A stretch of 64,000 bases of DNA. Source: Pediococcus claussenii ATCC BAA-344 (GTDB lineage: Bacteria > Bacillota > Bacilli > Lactobacillales > Lactobacillaceae). The notes under the pieces are model-generated. The model searched no databases. It saw only the letters and a list, made by a program, of their open reading frames with translations, and was not told the origin of the DNA. The stretch spans positions 806,001 to 870,000 of the forward strand of contig NC_016605.1 in the NCBI RefSeq assembly GCF_000237995.1, written 5' to 3'. Every line of letters starts with the position of its first letter. Position 1 is the first letter of the stretch. Of the stretch, positions 20,452 to 29,109 are shown piece by piece. The translations under genes were made by a program, and so were the position numbers.

Positions 20452-20500
20452 CCGCATTTGATTGAAAACGATTGTTTTTGATTGAATGCGGTGTTATATT
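20452..20500 (+). promoter_or_regulatory. fructose operon promoter with cre-like and inverted-repeat operator
   Basis: TTGTTT (20472-20477) and TATATT (20495-20500) with a 17-bp spacer. A cre-like half site TGAAAACG (20463-20470), continuing into an AAAAC/GTTTT palindrome, overlaps the -35. Arms CCGCATT (20452-20458) and AATGCGG (20485-20491) frame the promoter, and TTTGATTGAA-like direct repeats lie inside. CcpA repression and binding by the DeoR-type regulator are inferred. Confidence 0.6.
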
Positions 20501-20519
20501 ATTTAGGGAGGTTATGAAA

Positions 20520-21272
20520 GTGCTTACAGAACTTCGAGAACAAAAGATATTACAAATGTTAAACCAAAAGAAAATTATCCGTTTAGAAGAGCTCACTGCA
20601 TCCACGGGTGCTTCAATAGCCACGATTCGACGGGATGTTAGGAAACTTGAAGATCAAGGCGCATTAGTGAGACTCCATGGAGGGGTCAAGCTAATTGAAG
20701 CAAGTTTACAAGAAGAACCCGATTTTAATTCTAAAGCACATGCACACGTTGATGAGAAGGTGCGAGTCGGTAAAAAAGCTGCTCAATTGGTAAAAAGTAA
20801 TGAGGTTATTTTCGTAGATGCGGGAACATCAACGGAACAACTTGTAAAATATTTAAATCCTAAAATAGACGTATTGGTTGTTACAAATAGCGTTAACATT
20901 GCTAATAATTTATCAGAACGTGAAATTGAAACATATATATTGGGAGGAAAACTAAAACTAAGCACGAGGGCCATTACGGGAATGGAGGTTTTAGAGCAAA
21001 TTTCAAATTTGAACTTTGATCGAGCATTTATTGGAATTAATGGAGTTACTTTAAAGAATGGATTAACGACACCTGATCCTCAGGAAGCCGAAATCAAGAA
21101 AATGGTTTTAAAACATTCAAAGAAAGCATACTGCATGTTAGATTATTCAAAGTTTGATACAACAACCTTTGCAAAGGTTGCAGACGTAGAAGAAGTGGAA
21201 TTAATTGCAGAAAAGTACCCTGATTGGGTGTTAAATAATCAAAATATTCAATATGTAGAGGTAGATAAATGA
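20520..21272 (+). CDS. fruR: DeoR/GlpR-family regulator of the fructose operon
   Basis: 250 aa. The N-terminal DeoR helix-turn-helix is at about 5-57 (ELTASTGASIATIRRDVRKLE). The sugar-phosphate sensor domain has VFVDAGTSTEQLV and AFIGINGVTLKNGLTTPDPQEAEIK split across the two usual blocks. GGGAGG at 20506-20511 leaves only 2 nt to ATG 20514 but 8 nt to GTG 20520; MLTELREQKIL is also the usual DeoR N-terminus, so GTG 20520 is chosen. It overlaps fruK by 4 bp and probably senses fructose 1-phosphate. Confidence 0.92.
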   Translation: MLTELREQKILQMLNQKKIIRLEELTASTGASIATIRRDVRKLEDQGALVRLHGGVKLIEASLQEEPDFNSKAHAHVDEKVRVGKKAAQLVKSNEVIFVDAGTSTEQLVKYLNPKIDVLVVTNSVNIANNLSEREIETYILGGKLKLSTRAITGMEVLEQISNLNFDRAFIGINGVTLKNGLTTPDPQEAEIKKMVLKHSKKAYCMLDYSKFDTTTFAKVADVEEVELIAEKYPDWVLNNQNIQYVEVDK

Positions 21273-22192
21273 TTTATACGGTAACTCTGAATCCATCAAT
21301 TGATTATGTTGTTGAGCTTCCCAAAATACAAATGGGTTTAGTAAATCGATTGGAAAAGACGGTTAAGTTTCCTGGCGGAAAAGGAATCAATGTTTCACGA
21401 ATTTTAAACGAAATGAAAGTTGAGAATACTGCCTTAGGTTTTGTAGGTGGGTTTACTGGTCACTTTGTAACTGAAGCGTTAAGTGAATTAAAGCTTAATA
21501 TTGATTTTACAGAAATTGCCGATGATACAAGAATTAATGTAAAAATCCATGCAGAAAAAGAAACAGAACTTAATGCAAAAGGGCCCGAAATTTCTGTAGA
21601 AGAACTTGAAACCTTTAAAAAAACATTTTTAAAGGTTGGAGCAAAGGATGTTGTTGTTTTTTCTGGAAGTATTCCGGAAAATTTACCACAGTCACTATAT
21701 TTAGAATTGATTAACATGATCACAGCTGCTGGAGCAGAATTTGCTGTTGATACAACCGGTGAGGCTTTATTAAAAACTTTAGATAAGCATCCAATCATTA
21801 TAAAGCCAAATAATCATGAGTTGAGCGCGATTGTTGGAAGAAGTCTGAAGTCAGATGATGAAATAGTTGATGCGGCTCGAGAACTAATTAATAAAGGTGC
21901 ACAGAATGTTCTTGTTTCAATGGCTAGTGATGGCGGAATTCTTGTCACAAAACGAGAGGTATATCGAAGTTATGCACCTAGTGGTCAAGTGATAAATTCT
22001 GTAGGCGCTGGGGATTCAATGTTAGCCGGATTTATTGGTGAATATTATCAGAATAAAAATGTTGAAACTGCTTTTAAAAGGGGTCTTGCTTGTGGAAGTG
22101 CAACGGCATTTTCACTAGATATTGCCGACAAATTGATGATTAAAAAAGTTTACTCAGAAATTAACGTTAAAAAAGTTAGGAGTGAAAATTGA
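21269..22192 (+). CDS. fruK: 1-phosphofructokinase
   Basis: Phosphorylates fructose 1-phosphate to fructose 1,6-bisphosphate. It is 307 aa of the PfkB ribokinase fold. The N-terminal substrate motif is FPGGKGINVSRIL, and the C-terminal PfkB signature VGAGDSMLAGF carries the catalytic Asp. TLNPSIDYVV at the start is typical of FruK/LacC. The start overlaps the regulator stop (ATGA), and the stop overlaps the EIIABC start in the same way, giving a tightly coupled three-gene operon. Confidence 0.96.
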   Translation: MIYTVTLNPSIDYVVELPKIQMGLVNRLEKTVKFPGGKGINVSRILNEMKVENTALGFVGGFTGHFVTEALSELKLNIDFTEIADDTRINVKIHAEKETELNAKGPEISVEELETFKKTFLKVGAKDVVVFSGSIPENLPQSLYLELINMITAAGAEFAVDTTGEALLKTLDKHPIIIKPNNHELSAIVGRSLKSDDEIVDAARELINKGAQNVLVSMASDGGILVTKREVYRSYAPSGQVINSVGAGDSMLAGFIGEYYQNKNVETAFKRGLACGSATAFSLDIADKLMIKKVYSEINVKKVRSEN

Positions 22193-24093
22193 TGGAAATT
22201 AAACAATTATTAAAACAAAATTTAATGATCCTAGATTTAAAGGCATCGGATAAGGATGATGCAATTAATCAAATGGTCAATAAATTGTTTAAAGAAGGTA
22301 TCATAGGGGATAAAGATTCATACAAGGCAGGAATTGTTAAACGCGAAGAGGAGTCTACAACTGGTATTGGCGATGGAATAGCAATGCCTCATGCCAAAGA
22401 TAAATCTGTTAAGCAAGCTGCAGTTTTATTTGCGAAGAGTAGTGATGGGGTGGATTTTAATTCACTTGATGGAAAACCTGTAGAGTTGTTCTTCATGATT
22501 GCAGCACCTGAGGGAGCTAATAATGAGCATTTACAAGCTTTAGCCAAATTATCAAGTCTTTTAATTGATCCTAAACTTGTAAATGACTTGAAAAAGGCTG
22601 GTTCGTCAGATGAGGTTTGGCAGTTGTTTGAAAATGCTGAGAAGGCAAAAGAAAAAGAAGATCAGGCTGATTCTTCTAAAATTGAAAGTAGTGAAAAACC
22701 TTTCATCGTTGCCGTTTCAGCATGTCCTAACGGAATTGCACACACATATATGGCCGAAGCAGCTCTTATAAAAAGTGCAAAAGAAAAGGGAATTGACATA
22801 AAAGTTGAAACAAATGGATCAGAAGGGGTAAAGCATAAATTAACGAAAGATGATATCGAAAGAGCCACAGGTGTAATTGTAACAGCTGATAAAAAAGTTG
22901 AGATGGCCAGATTTGACGGGAAAGAACTTTTAAACCGCCCAGTTATTGATGGTATTAATAAATCTGGAGAATTAATTGATTCAATTTTAGCGGACCAAGC
23001 TCCAATTTATCATTCAACCGGCGCCGACGGAGAAACAGAATCCACTAGTGATGGTAGTTTTTGGGGTGAAATATACAAAGACTTAATGGATGGAATATCA
23101 CATATGTTACCGTTTGTTGTTGGTGGCGGTATCATTATGGCAATTTCATTTCTAATTGAACGAAGTGTTCCATCAACAAGTATGTGGTTCACATTTCCAA
23201 ATCAAATTGGAACATATGCGTTTACATTTTTAATTCCAATTCTGGCCGGATTTATTGCACAGTCAATTGGTGATCTACCAGCGTTGATGCCAGGTTTCAT
23301 TGGTGGTTATATGGCAACACAAGCTGCAGCAAGTGTTATTCATACTACGAGTGTTGCCGGTTTTATTGGTGGCTTAATCGCAGGTTTTGCAGCCGGAGTA
23401 ATAGTTAACTGGCTTAAAAAAATATTCCAGTGGGTTCCTAAAAGCCTTGAAGGATTGAAGCCCATGCTAATCTACCCAATACTAGGATTGCTATTAGTAG
23501 GCGGTCTAATGTTCTTTATTGTTAATCCAATATTTGCGGGTGTAAATGCATGGGTTACAACATTCTTAAAGGGAATGGGTACAGGGAACGCAGTTTTGCT
23601 AGGAACACTTCTAGGAGGTATGATGGCCATTGATATGGGTGGTCCATTTAACAAAGCAGCGTATGCATTTGCTATTGCAGCATATACTTCAACAAAAGAT
23701 GGTAGTCTTATGGCAGCAGTTATGGTAGGAGGTATGATTCCGCCACTTGCCACTGCCGTTGCAACGACAGTTTGGCCTTCAAAATTCACTGAAACAGAAC
23801 GTCAGGCTGGAATTTCAAATTGGATTTTAGGTATTTCATTTATTACAGAAGGAGCTATTCCGTTTGCAACAGCAGATCCGCTACGAGTGATTGTGTCAAG
23901 TGTAATCGGATCTGCAATTGGTGGAGGACTTAGTCAGTTTTGGAAAGTTAGTGTCCCAGCTCCACATGGTGGTTTATGGGTGATTGGTCTTGCAGATCAT
24001 AAAATATTCTATGTGGTATCAATAATAGTAGGTGCCTTAGTTGCCGGAACTATAATGGGAATTTGGAAACCAAAATTGAAAAAGGCTGTATAA
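22192..24093 (+). CDS. fruA: fructose-specific PTS EIIABC
   Basis: Imports fructose and phosphorylates it to fructose 1-phosphate. It is 633 aa in the order IIA-IIB-IIC. The IIA phosphohistidine is H67 (GIAMPHAKD). The IIB phosphocysteine is C178 (VAVSACPNGIAHTYMAEAAL). The IIC part (about 285-630) has many membrane helices and the family stretches GGMMAIDMGGPFNKAA and ITEGAIPFATADPLR. ATG 22192 overlaps the fruK stop and has AGGAGTG upstream. It ends at a strong terminator. Confidence 0.96.
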   Translation: MEIKQLLKQNLMILDLKASDKDDAINQMVNKLFKEGIIGDKDSYKAGIVKREEESTTGIGDGIAMPHAKDKSVKQAAVLFAKSSDGVDFNSLDGKPVELFFMIAAPEGANNEHLQALAKLSSLLIDPKLVNDLKKAGSSDEVWQLFENAEKAKEKEDQADSSKIESSEKPFIVAVSACPNGIAHTYMAEAALIKSAKEKGIDIKVETNGSEGVKHKLTKDDIERATGVIVTADKKVEMARFDGKELLNRPVIDGINKSGELIDSILADQAPIYHSTGADGETESTSDGSFWGEIYKDLMDGISHMLPFVVGGGIIMAISFLIERSVPSTSMWFTFPNQIGTYAFTFLIPILAGFIAQSIGDLPALMPGFIGGYMATQAAASVIHTTSVAGFIGGLIAGFAAGVIVNWLKKIFQWVPKSLEGLKPMLIYPILGLLLVGGLMFFIVNPIFAGVNAWVTTFLKGMGTGNAVLLGTLLGGMMAIDMGGPFNKAAYAFAIAAYTSTKDGSLMAAVMVGGMIPPLATAVATTVWPSKFTETERQAGISNWILGISFITEGAIPFATADPLRVIVSSVIGSAIGGGLSQFWKVSVPAPHGGLWVIGLADHKIFYVVSIIVGALVAGTIMGIWKPKLKKAV

Positions 24094-24128
24094 ATTTTCA
24101 TGAAATGAATAAATGGGTTAAACTTCCT

Positions 24129-24167
24129 AAAAGAATGTTACTTTAGTTGTAACATTCTTTTGTTTTT
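24129..24167 (+). terminator. terminator of the fructose operon
   Basis: Perfect 13-bp arms AAAAGAATGTTAC (24129-24141)/GTAACATTCTTTT (24149-24161) with a 7-nt loop and a T run. Confidence 0.92.
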
Positions 24168-24188
24168 GTAACATTGACGTAATGTTAC
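24168..24188 (+). repeat. second GTAACATT inverted repeat next to the terminator
   Basis: GTAACATT (24168-24175)/AATGTTAC (24181-24188) with a 5-nt spacer. The arms are the same octamer as in the fruA terminator, so four arms can pair in alternative ways. The rest of the 24189-24317 gap is AT-rich with nothing else recognisable. Confidence 0.7.
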
Positions 24189-24317
24189 TACAAACTTAGT
24201 GAAATAAAGGATTTTAGGATTATTTTTTTATAAAAAAGCTTAAATTTTTTTAAATCTTTTATCCATTGATACAAAAGGGATTAGAAGATATTTATAAAAT
24301 TGCCTTGTTGAAAAAAG

Positions 24318-24345
24318 TTGCAATGGATAGGGCACATGCTATGAT
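24318..24345 (+). promoter_or_regulatory. promoter of the LysM-NlpC/P60 gene
   Basis: TTGCAA (24318-24323), 16-bp spacer, TATGAT (24340-24345) preceded by TGC, making an extended -10. The predicted leader is about 80 nt. Confidence 0.65.
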
Positions 24346-24431
24346 TATTTCAGTGCAAAAATTACAAAATCAATCTTTTTTGAATAACGAAAAGTATAAA
24401 ACGCAAATTCTAAGGAGTGAACGAATTAAAT

Positions 24432-26003
24432 ATGGTTTCTAATTCAAAATCAAGCAAATCAAAATTATTGTTAGCAGGTGTAGCTGGTGCCGGTTTATTA
24501 GTAGCAGGTGGTTCACAAGTTGCAACTCATGCAGACTCAGTTAAAGTACAAAGCAATGACACAGTATGGGCTCTTTCACAAAAGTTTGGTGTTTCAATTA
24601 AGAGTATTGAATCATTAAATAATATTAACCCTCAAAGTCATTTAATCTTTACTGGTCAAACCTTACAAGTACCTGATAAAAAAGCTAAAACAGTTTCAGT
24701 TAAAAAATCACAATTTTCAAAAGTTATTGTAAAGAGTGGAGACAGTCTTTCAGCAATTGCTAATGAATACGGTGTTTCTGTTGACTCAATCGTTGCAGCA
24801 AATAACTTAAATAGCAATCTAATCCATGTTGGTCAAGTACTCTTGGTTCCCGTTGCTGGAACGCCCGCAGCTAATGTTGTTGTACAAACTGTTGTTCAAC
24901 AACCAGTAGTACAAACACCAGTTGCAAGTGTTGCGCCAGTAAGCTCAGTTGCAAGTCAAGCACCAGTAAGCTCAGTTGCAAGCCAAGCACCTGTATCATC
25001 AGTTGCAAGCCAAGCACCTGTATCATCAGTTGCAAGCCAAGCACCTGTATCATCAGTTGCAAGCCAAGCACCTGTATCATCAGTTGCAAGTCAAGCACCA
25101 GCATCATCAACAGTTAGTGTTGCACCAGTAAGCTCAGTTGCAAGTCAAGCACCAGCATCATCAACAGCTAGTGTTGCACCAGTAAGCTCTGTTGCAAGTC
25201 AGGCACCAGCATCATCAACAGCTAGTGTTGCACCAGTAAGCTCTGTTGCAAGTCAGGCACCAGTATCATCAACAGCTAGTGTTGCACCAGTAAGCTCTGT
25301 TGCAAGTCAGGCACCAGCATCATCAACAGCTAGTGTTGCACCAGTAAGCTCTGTTGCAAGTCAAGTACCAGCGTCATCAACAGCTAGTTCAGCAGTACAA
25401 ACTGAAACGACGGTTTCTAGTGCTGCCCAAACACCTGTAAGCTCAGTTGCAAGCCAAGCACCACAACAATCAAGTGCTGTTCAAACACCAGCTAGCTCTG
25501 CAAATAACGAACAAGTTCAACAAAGTTCTGCTGCAAGCCAAGCACCACAGCAATCTAGTGCAGCTGGCCAAAATAGCGCTGCTAGTTCAAGTAGTGCAGC
25601 AACTTCTTCAAGTGCAAATAATACTAATGAAAATGCTAACGTATCCGGTTCAGTAACTTCTGTTGCTCGCCAGTTAGCTAATAACACAATTCCTTATGTA
25701 TGGGGAGGTAAGACTCCTGCCGGATTTGACTGTTCTGGTTTTGTTTCATACGTATATGCACATTCGACTGGTCAATATCTTCCTAGTTATACTGTAGCTA
25801 TGGAAAGCTATGTTACTGACAAATCTGTATCTGCAGCAAACCCAGGAGATTTACTATTCTGGGGCGAACATGGTAGCACATGTCATGTTGGAATTTATCT
25901 TGGTAATAACCAATTTGCTGCTGCACCACAACCTGGTGAGAACGTTCAAGTTGAATCACTTTCATCATACTTCTACCCAAGTTTTGCTGGTTCAGTAAAC
26001 TAA
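24432..26003 (+). CDS. secreted LysM-NlpC/P60 peptidoglycan hydrolase
   Basis: 523 aa. A signal peptide has a basic n-region and hydrophobic core (11-28), with a likely cut after THA near residue 34. Two LysM domains follow (about 37-82 and 95-142; DTVWALSQKFGVS and DSLSAIANEYGVS). Then comes a long Ser/Ala/Val/Pro/Gln linker built of tandem repeats, and a C-terminal NlpC/P60 domain (about 410-523). Its catalytic Cys is C434 (GFDCSGFV), with His in CHVGIYLG. It probably cleaves muropeptide stem peptides, for example during cell separation. AAGGAG (24412-24417) lies 14 nt from ATG 24432; the in-frame GTG at 24417 is inside that site and is rejected. Confidence 0.93.
   Translation: MVSNSKSSKSKLLLAGVAGAGLLVAGGSQVATHADSVKVQSNDTVWALSQKFGVSIKSIESLNNINPQSHLIFTGQTLQVPDKKAKTVSVKKSQFSKVIVKSGDSLSAIANEYGVSVDSIVAANNLNSNLIHVGQVLLVPVAGTPAANVVVQTVVQQPVVQTPVASVAPVSSVASQAPVSSVASQAPVSSVASQAPVSSVASQAPVSSVASQAPVSSVASQAPASSTVSVAPVSSVASQAPASSTASVAPVSSVASQAPASSTASVAPVSSVASQAPVSSTASVAPVSSVASQAPASSTASVAPVSSVASQVPASSTASSAVQTETTVSSAAQTPVSSVASQAPQQSSAVQTPASSANNEQVQQSSAASQAPQQSSAAGQNSAASSSSAATSSSANNTNENANVSGSVTSVARQLANNTIPYVWGGKTPAGFDCSGFVSYVYAHSTGQYLPSYTVAMESYVTDKSVSAANPGDLLFWGEHGSTCHVGIYLGNNQFAAAPQPGENVQVESLSSYFYPSFAGSVN
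24935..25390 (+). repeat. in-frame tandem repeats in the hydrolase linker
   Basis: Six 27-bp units encode PVSSVASQA. They are followed by five 54-bp units of the type PASSTASVA-PVSSVASQA and a partial sixth. Several adjacent units are identical or nearly so at DNA level, which points to recent duplication and to likely length variation between strains. A looser QQSS/SAVQ repeat continues to about 25,600. Confidence 0.92.
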
Positions 26004-26011
26004 ATTTAAAT

Positions 26012-26050
26012 AAAGGCTACCGTTTTGTTTATAAACGGTAGCCTTTTTGT
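26012..26050 (+). terminator. terminator after the LysM-NlpC/P60 gene
   Basis: Perfect 14-bp arms AAAGGCTACCGTTT (26012-26025)/AAACGGTAGCCTTT (26033-26046) with a 7-nt loop and trailing T residues. Confidence 0.93.
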
Positions 26051-26053
26051 TTT

Positions 26054-26416
26054 GGTTCTATGTCAAATAGTATTGATGAGTAAAATCAGGGGAATCGATT
26101 CATTTACGAATTGGTTTTCTTTTTTTGCTACAAGGTTTAAATTGAATTATGATTCGATCTCGCAAATGTTGTCAATTGGCTATAACCATAACCAGTTTGA
26201 ATAATACATCTAAATTTCTTATTGATGCCCTTTACACGACTGTTAGAGTATGGTGGTCTTAATTGTTTTTAATAACGTATCTAAGGCGAGTTGGGATTTA
26301 ATGAAAGTTTGTACAATGTCTGTGCTGGAATAGTTTCTACTGCTCTAAATTTATTTTTATCGATGTTATTGGGCATCATAATGGGTAGAGTCAATGATAT
26401 TTTGTTCACACCACTA
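26054..26416 (-). mobile_element. decayed ISL3-family insertion sequence
   Basis: The right end has an ISL3-like terminal sequence GGTTCTATGTCAAATAGT at 26054-26071, continuing ATTGATGA. About 58 bp inward lies the stop of a transposase remnant on the minus strand. A much weaker partial match to the opposite end (TCAAT..TATTT) is at about 26391-26403, so the left boundary is uncertain. The element is far shorter than an intact ISL3 member (over 1 kb). This is the only recognisable content of the 26,050-26,475 gap. Confidence 0.5.
26137..26325 (-). pseudogene. C-terminal relic of an ISL3-type transposase
   Basis: Read on the minus strand, the frame ending at 26137 encodes YSNSRVKGINKKFR, then TGYGYSQLTTFARS and a stop. 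This matches the ISL3 transposase C-terminus, YSNGxxEGxNRKIK...YGY. The conserved Glu of the DDE triad is Lys (VKG instead of LEG). The upstream part (QTFIKSQLALDTLLKTIK) is in another frame, so at least one frameshift is present; further upstream the frame is full of stops. The gene is clearly dead. Confidence 0.65.
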
Positions 26417-26474
26417 TATATTCATAGAGTTTATTTTTCATTAATTTTGGAAGTTAAATATTGTTGAAGAGTCT

Positions 26475-26518
26475 AAAAAGAGTTGCAACAAAACAAGGTT
26501 TTGTTGCAACTCTTTTTA
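26475..26518 (-). terminator. terminator of rnjA (symmetrical)
   Basis: Perfect long palindrome with 20-bp arms, AAAAAGAGTTGCAACAAAAC and its complement, around AAG. T runs occur on both strands, so it works for the minus-strand rnjA and could also stop rightward reading from the relic region. Confidence 0.92.
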
Positions 26519-26527
26519 ATTGTTATA

Positions 26528-28204
26528 TCATTCGGTGATAATCATTGGAACAACCATAGGATGGCGTTCAGTTTTATCAAATAAGAATTCCTGTAAATCG
26601 TCAATAATTGCACGATTTATTGATGCTTCATTGGCATGTGGTGACCTGATGGCATTGCGAATTGTTTGAAACATTAATCGTCGACCTTCATTAATTAGTT
26701 CGCTAGATTCCCGCATGTAAACAAAACCGCGAGATAAAATATCTGGACCAGCCGTGATCATCTTTGTTTTTAGATTAATTGTTGCAACAACAACCACTAA
26801 ACCTTCCTCTGATAACAGTTGTCGATCTCTAAGCACTGCGTTACCGATGTCGCCAACACCGTTACCGTCCACATAAACGTCACCAGCGTTAAAGTGGCCA
26901 GCTCTGCGTGCAGACTCTTTGGTTAGTGCTAGCACGTCCCCATTGGACATTATGAAACTATGGTCAAGAGGGACATCACAATCTCTTGCTAATTCTGTGT
27001 GCACTTGTAGCATGCGATATTCACCATGAATTGGCATGAAGAATTTTGGCTTCATCAAACGGAGCATTAGACGTTGTTCATCTTGTCCACCATGACCGGA
27101 TGTATGAATATTGTTTACTTTTCCATGAATGACTGTAGCGCCAGCTTCTTCAAGTTCGTTGATAACACGATTTACACTAGTTGTATTACCAGGAATCGGA
27201 TTACTTGAGAAAACAACAGTATCATCGGGTTCAATTGAAATTTGACGATGAGTGCCATTGGCAATCCTACTTAGAGCAGCCATTGGTTCACCTTGCGAAC
27301 CTGTACACATGATTAAAACTTGGTCATTGGGAAGATGTCTAATTTCTTCGCTATCTACGAGAGCCTCATCGGGGATGTCCAAGTAACCTAGCTCACGACC
27401 GTTTACAAGCGCGGTCTCCATAGAACGACCAAAAACGGCAATTTTTCTACCATGTTTAATAGCAGCTTCAGTGGCCATTTGGATTCTTGAGATGTTTGAG
27501 GCGAATGTTGCAAATATAATTCGACCTTGCACTTCGTCGAAAATTTTTCGAATGGACTTTCCAACCCATTTTTCGGATTTAGTAAATTCATCGCGTTCAG
27601 CGTTTGTACTATCTGACATTAAGAGAAGAACACCTTCAGCACCTAATCGAGCCATTCTCTGAAGGTTAGGCGGCTGATGAGTGATTGGTGTAAGATCAAA
27701 CTTGTAATCACCAGTCTCTACAATAACACCGGATGGGGTATGGACAGCAACTCCAAGGGTATCAGGAATGGAGTGGGTAGTACGGAAAAATGAAACACTT
27801 GTTTTTTGAAATTTTAAAACAGTGTCTTCATTTATTTCATGAATCTCAGTTGTTTTAACCAAGCCATGTTCTTCTAGCTTTCCTCGAATGAGGGCAGCAG
27901 CTAATGGACCGGCATAGATTGGAACATTGATTTGTTGTAAAAGAAACGGAATTCCGCCAATATGATCTTCGTGTCCATGGGTGATCACAAGAGCTTTAAT
28001 TTTTTGTTGGTTAGCCACTAAATATTGGTAATCTGGAATTACATAATCGATCCCTAATAGTTCGTCTTCAGGAAATTTGATACCGGCATCAACTAATATA
28101 ATTTCATCTTGGAATTGAATACCATAAGTATTTTTTCCAATTTCATTTAAACCTCCGATAGCATAAACTGAGGTTTCATTATTTTTAATTTTAATTTTGT
28201 TCAT
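26528..28204 (-). CDS. rnjA: RNase J1
   Basis: 5'-3' exonuclease and endonuclease of the beta-CASP metallo-beta-lactamase family, central to mRNA decay and rRNA maturation. It is 558 aa. The metal-binding motif [10 protein letters not shown] (H76, H78, D80, H81) is canonical. It also has [10 protein letters not shown], the beta-CASP motifs and MPIHGEYRM, all intact, so it should be the active partner of the paralogue at 41.8 kb. It lies 5 nt after rpoY, which is the usual pairing. Confidence 0.96.
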   Translation of the reverse strand: MNKIKIKNNETSVYAIGGLNEIGKNTYGIQFQDEIILVDAGIKFPEDELLGIDYVIPDYQYLVANQQKIKALVITHGHEDHIGGIPFLLQQINVPIYAGPLAAALIRGKLEEHGLVKTTEIHEINEDTVLKFQKTSVSFFRTTHSIPDTLGVAVHTPSGVIVETGDYKFDLTPITHQPPNLQRMARLGAEGVLLLMSDSTNAERDEFTKSEKWVGKSIRKIFDEVQGRIIFATFASNISRIQMATEAAIKHGRKIAVFGRSMETALVNGRELGYLDIPDEALVDSEEIRHLPNDQVLIMCTGSQGEPMAALSRIANGTHRQISIEPDDTVVFSSNPIPGNTTSVNRVINELEEAGATVIHGKVNNIHTSGHGGQDEQRLMLRLMKPKFFMPIHGEYRMLQVHTELARDCDVPLDHSFIMSNGDVLALTKESARRAGHFNAGDVYVDGNGVGDIGNAVLRDRQLLSEEGLVVVVATINLKTKMITAGPDILSRGFVYMRESSELINEGRRLMFQTIRNAIRSPHANEASINRAIIDDLQEFLFDKTERHPMVVPMIITE

Positions 28205-28209
28205 ATTGT

Positions 28210-28422
28210 TTAGTACTCCACTAATTTATAGCTAGCACTTTGTTGTTCATATTCTAGGGCATTTCCTTCTAAAAGTTCCACTTGTTCAACATTAAACGAG
28301 TTGTTATTCTCAACACGAGCAATTGCCTCGGACTTGTTAGTAGCGTCAATGTACAAAGAATGTGTGTTTTCGCGCTTAGGCATAGCAGCCTTACTTTCTT
28401 GATAATATACTTTATAAATCAT
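28210..28422 (-). CDS. rpoY: RpoY, RNA polymerase epsilon subunit
   Basis: 70 aa, DUF1447/YkzG family, the small auxiliary subunit of Firmicutes RNA polymerase. Visible family features are the start [11 protein letters not shown], the central [13 protein letters not shown] and a C-terminal SYKLVEY. It sits immediately upstream of rnjA on the minus strand, the conserved gene pair. The upstream leader contains the short hairpin GTTGT-GCGGG-ACAAC on the minus strand. Confidence 0.92.
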   Translation of the reverse strand: MIYKVYYQESKAAMPKRENTHSLYIDATNKSEAIARVENNNSFNVEQVELLEGNALEYEQQSASYKLVEY

Positions 28423-28592
28423 AAAAAACCTTCCTTATTTTAAATTGATCTAACATTTTTAAATTGGTTTAACAAAAAATTATTCCGTTCAATTAGTTGT
28501 CCCGCACAACGCATCTTACAATATTCTAGCATATGGCCTTTAATAATGCTATGTAAGAGCAATAATGTTAATATAATCGAAGAGGTGATTAT

Positions 28593-29063
28593 ATGGTCAT
28601 TATAATTTGTGTGATCTTACTTTTAATCTTGTTCGGAATGTTAATGGTTTACATGCGTAATTTAAGACGGAAAAAGTCATCCAAAATTGTGATCGAGAAT
28701 GGCAGACATGCTGTGGATTTGGCAATGCGTGATTTAGTTCAGAAGGATGAAATAAAAGAGTGGGGTTTACAAGAGGTTCATTCTGGAAAATCTGTGGCGG
28801 ATGTTTGGGGAAACCTCGTGTTAGCATATAATTACAAATTTCCAATTGATCATGATTTATCAGATAAACAGAGTAAAAATTTAAAAGAGTTAATTGATGG
28901 CTATTTTATCGAATATTGTCAACAAAACAGATTGTTTTGGGAGGGGAAGCCCTCATTGGTTGTTTCAGATCTTTGGAGTCGGGATAACGTTCTTGAAATA
29001 GATGTTGCCTATGTAGTTAATCTAGCAACATCTGATTATCTAAAAGATTTAAATAGGTTATGA
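28593..29063 (+). CDS. hypothetical N-terminally anchored membrane protein
   Basis: 156 aa, not recognised. One hydrophobic helix (about 2-20) is followed by a basic stop (RNLRRKK), then a soluble, probably cytoplasmic domain rich in Leu, Asp and Lys. ATG with GAGGTGAT upstream. It stands alone between divergent rpoY/rnjA and convergent def, separated from def by a bidirectional terminator. No enzymatic motif is visible. Confidence 0.75.
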   Translation: MVIIICVILLLILFGMLMVYMRNLRRKKSSKIVIENGRHAVDLAMRDLVQKDEIKEWGLQEVHSGKSVADVWGNLVLAYNYKFPIDHDLSDKQSKNLKELIDGYFIEYCQQNRLFWEGKPSLVVSDLWSRDNVLEIDVAYVVNLATSDYLKDLNRL

Positions 29064-29072
29064 AGGTATACA

Positions 29073-29106
29073 AAAACGGAAAAGGCATAATAACCCTTTC
29101 CGTTTT
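29073..29106. terminator. bidirectional terminator between the 156-aa gene and def
   Basis: AAAACGGAAAAGG (29073-29085) and CCCTTTCCGTTTT (29094-29106), one mismatch, 8-nt loop. A-rich and T-rich flanks allow use in both directions. Confidence 0.8.
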
Positions 29107-29109
29107 ATA

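Noticed and set aside
24129-24188. WalR-type binding boxes (TGTWAH repeats) for the hydrolase gene
   Set aside because: Half-sites are present but spacing is not the usual 5 bp, and they lie about 130 bp upstream of the predicted promoter.
24871-25110. Open frame on the minus strand within the hydrolase repeats
   Set aside because: It exists only because the 27-bp repeat keeps all frames periodic; it has no ribosome site and a low-complexity product.
24935-25390. CRISPR-like appearance of the regular repeats
   Set aside because: Units are contiguous, in frame and without unique spacers; they encode a Ser/Ala-rich linker.
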